Below the pieces are notes generated by a model, which made no database searches, had not been told where the DNA came from, and worked only from the letters and a program-made list of their open reading frames with translations. From assembly GCF_007954275.1 (NCBI RefSeq), contig NZ_VOLT01000013.1:1-64000 (forward strand): a DNA stretch of 64,000 nucleotides, written 5' to 3'. Position 1 is the first letter of the stretch. Each line of letters begins with the position of its first letter. Of the stretch, positions 61,981 to 64,000 are shown in pieces. The translations under genes were made by a program, and so were the position numbers. The stretch is from Colwellia demingiae (GTDB lineage: Bacteria; Pseudomonadota; Gammaproteobacteria; Enterobacterales; Alteromonadaceae).

Positions 61981-62012
61981 AAACGGCTGACAGATGTTAG
62001 CCGTTTTTTTTA
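61981..62012 (+). terminator. Rho-independent terminator after the DUF1329 gene
   Basis: AAAACGGCTGACA / TGTTAGCCGTTTTTTTT. A strong hairpin with a T run. It suggests the YCF48-RND pair is either attenuated or has its own promoter. Confidence 0.85.
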
Positions 62013-62096
62013 GTGCTAATTTAGCACTTATGTTAATTTAACTTAATTTTGTTCTATATATATTTTTATCATTAGAAAAGTCAAAAGAGTGTTGTT

Positions 62097-63131
62097 ATGC
62101 GTTTATTAGTTGCTTTTGCAGTTATATATTTTATCTCCATTTCTCCTGTTTTTGCTGATAATACAGCGTCAACTATCGCCATCCCAACTCCAGCAATAGA
62201 GTCTCCATTAGCAAGTAAATCACTATTATTAGACATTTCTCTTATTGGTCAAGAAAAGCTAATAACGGTCGGTCAACATGGGCATATTTTACTCTCTAAC
62301 GATGGTGAAAAATGGCAACAAGCCAATGTGCCTGTACAGGTTACCTTAACCAATGTGTTCTTTTTAAATGATCAGCTAGGTTGGGCTGTTGGTCACGATG
62401 CAACGATATTACACAGCCAAGATGGTGGGCTCAATTGGCAAGTTCAACAATATTTACCTTTATTGGAAAAGCCCCTTTTTGATATTTATTTTAAAAACCC
62501 TCAGCAGGGGATCGCTGTTGGTGCTTATGGTCAGGTTTTTCGCAGCAATGATGGTGGTATCACTTGGAAAAACGAATTTCATCAAGAGATGTTGTTAGCT
62601 GATGATGTTGAATATCTGAATGAATTAAAGGCTGAAGATGAAGCCGCCTACCTAGACGAGATTACCTTCATTTTGCCGCACTTTAATGGTTTGGTTCAAG
62701 ACGGAGACAGTTTGTTCTTATTAGGTGAAACAGGATTATTGGCAAGAAGTGATGATTTTGGACTGACTTGGCAACAATTTGATAATTTTTACCAAGGGTC
62801 TTTTTTCTCCTTGGCGCGAACACAAACGGGTAATGTTTTAGTCGTGGGCCTTCGTGGTCATGTTTTTCGTAGCCTGAATAATGGTTCGCAATGGGATGAA
62901 ATCCCCACAAATACCACTGCATTATTAAATGATATTGTTTTTGCTAATGATGAGCGTATTTTCATTCTAGGAAACAATGGTATGTTGCTTATTAGCACCG
63001 ACGATGGTGAAAGTTTTAGTAAAAGACCTCAGCAAGATGGAAAAACGCTAATCGCGGGTGTGTGGTTTAAAGGTAAGTTAATTGCAGTCTCTGATGTTGG
63101 TATAAAGGTAGTTGATCTATCGCAACAATAA
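62097..63131 (+). CDS. YCF48/BNR-type beta-propeller exported protein
   Basis: A 344-residue precursor, signal peptide about 1-21 (ending PVFA). It has at least five BNR/YCF48 blades with motifs such as ILLSNDGEKWQQ, ILHSQDGGLNWQ, VFRSNDGGITWK, LARSDDFGLTWQ and VFRSLNNGSQWD (SxDxGxxW). It resembles photosystem II assembly factor-like proteins but in this setting is an accessory protein of the RND system that follows 60 bp later. Confidence 0.92.
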   Translation: MRLLVAFAVIYFISISPVFADNTASTIAIPTPAIESPLASKSLLLDISLIGQEKLITVGQHGHILLSNDGEKWQQANVPVQVTLTNVFFLNDQLGWAVGHDATILHSQDGGLNWQVQQYLPLLEKPLFDIYFKNPQQGIAVGAYGQVFRSNDGGITWKNEFHQEMLLADDVEYLNELKAEDEAAYLDEITFILPHFNGLVQDGDSLFLLGETGLLARSDDFGLTWQQFDNFYQGSFFSLARTQTGNVLVVGLRGHVFRSLNNGSQWDEIPTNTTALLNDIVFANDERIFILGNNGMLLISTDDGESFSKRPQQDGKTLIAGVWFKGKLIAVSDVGIKVVDLSQQ

Positions 63132-63191
63132 TTGCAATTTCGTAAAACACACAAAACATTATAAATTTAATAAAGTTCGGAATGTATTAAT

Positions 63192-64000
63192 ATGAAAATT
63201 TCTCTGGCTAACCGTATTGAAGTAGGCCTATTTCGTCATAAACTCCTTGTGCTAATGTTATTCATTATCACCAGTGCTTTTTTTCTCTTCCAAGCAACAC
63301 AAATTAGACTCGATGCTTCGTTTACTAAAAATATACCGCTAAACCACAGTTACATGAAAACCTATTTGAAACATAGGACAAACTTTGGTGGTGCTAATAA
63401 TATTCTTATCTCTGTCTGTGATAGTAATGGCGATATTTTCAACGCCGATTTCTTTAACGCCCTTAAAGGTGTACACGATAAATTATTTTTCATTCCTGGT
63501 GTTGATAGAATCCAAGTAAAATCTCTGTTCTCGCCTAGCACTCGTTTTGTTGAGGTCGTTGAGGATGGATTTGCCGGTGGTCCAGTTATCCCCGCAGACT
63601 TTCAACCCACAGAAAAAGGCCTTGGCGTTGTCAAGAGTAATATAGAGAAAGCGGGTATTGTCGGTAGTATTGTTGCTGACGATTACAGTTGTGCCATGGT
63701 CAAAGCGGCTTTATTAGAATTTAATCCTGATACAGGTGAAAAATTAGATACGCTTGAAATAGCAGAAAAACTAGAACAAGAAGTTCGTCAAGAATTTGAA
63801 CGCGATAATATCAGTGTACATATAATTGGATTTGCCAAAATGGTTGGCGATGTTGCTGAAGGTGCTAAGGGTGTAGTATTATTTTTTGCCTTGGCAATAG
63901 CCATTACCGCAGTGATGGTCTACATCTTTTGTCATTCAATTCGTTTAACAATTTTACCTATTCTTTGTTCTTTAGTTGCTGTTGTCTGGCAAATGGGCAT
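63192..64000 (+). CDS. RND superfamily (MMPL-like) exporter, partial
   Basis: ATG 63192 opens a frame that runs past the right edge (269 codons seen). It has an N-terminal membrane helix (KLLVLMLFIITSAFFLFQAT, about 17-36), then a periplasmic porter-like domain with NFGGANNILISVCDSNGDIF, and a second membrane region from about residue 229 (VVLFFALAIAITAVMVYIFC). This is the MMPL/RND exporter that completes the DUF1302-DUF1329-YCF48 set. The substrate is unknown; hydrophobic lipids or sterols are likely for this type. Confidence 0.9.
   Translation, partial: MKISLANRIEVGLFRHKLLVLMLFIITSAFFLFQATQIRLDASFTKNIPLNHSYMKTYLKHRTNFGGANNILISVCDSNGDIFNADFFNALKGVHDKLFFIPGVDRIQVKSLFSPSTRFVEVVEDGFAGGPVIPADFQPTEKGLGVVKSNIEKAGIVGSIVADDYSCAMVKAALLEFNPDTGEKLDTLEIAEKLEQEVRQEFERDNISVHIIGFAKMVGDVAEGAKGVVLFFALAIAITAVMVYIFCHSIRLTILPILCSLVAVVWQMG

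Overview
The window reads as the chromosome of an AT-rich marine gammaproteobacterium of the Alteromonadales, most like Colwellia. This is inferred from gene order and families (rcsF-trmO, metG/mrp divergent, msrC-x-proQ-prc, a prpB-prpC-acnD-prpF operon under a GntR regulator, SlyD, DUF1302/DUF1329 proteins) and from dispersed intergenic repeats. No species-defining rRNA is present.

Positions 1-7244 are the distal part of an integron gene-cassette array. Eleven attC sites of about 95-105 bp alternate with single genes, all on the + strand. The sites share the same stem (GTTGGCTGTTT ... TTTTAGCCAACTA) and end in a GTTRRRY-like core, as in sedentary chromosomal integrons; no integrase is visible and it would lie to the left. 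Cassette products are an MreB-like N-terminal fragment (the most unusual protein here), several orphan small or membrane proteins, an XRE-2TM regulator, a cupin, a secreted Fes-like esterase, an EcsC protein and a GST-like protein. The last attC has a damaged first box, then comes an antisense spermidine-synthase-like gene, then half an attC at 8099-8138. This looks like the decayed end of the array.

From 8.1 to 31 kb the content is mostly core genome: an AraC regulator with AzlCD, a divergent MFS/LysR pair, sbcDC, a DMT transporter, slyD, trmO-rcsF, metG/mrp/dcd and a YvcK-family gene. Five or more palindrome-ended repeats lie between genes (10703, 13898, 30436, 33160, 38944). Four of them share a 39-40 nt core hairpin with compensatory stem changes. 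A different TA-flanked MITE (21547-21814) sits directly on the slyD stop codon.

At 31.1-32.6 kb there is one tRNA-Ala(GGC) and six identical tRNA-Glu(TTC) genes behind a strong stable-RNA promoter. After a GFA protein, a patatin, a VOC protein and a DUF924 protein comes the 2-methylcitrate operon for propionate use, with TTGTCGACAA palindromes before its GntR regulator.

At 43-48 kb, on the - strand, is a FecI-FecR-TonB receptor signalling set. The sigma factor is interrupted by an in-frame TAA inside its sigma4 helix-turn-helix, and the receptor carries a second, internal start and signal peptide. The window ends with DUF2057 and SIMPL proteins, msrC-proQ-prc, an NhaC antiporter, pepN, and a DUF1302-DUF1329-YCF48-RND envelope cluster (58.4 kb to the edge) preceded by candidate fatty-acid-regulator sites.
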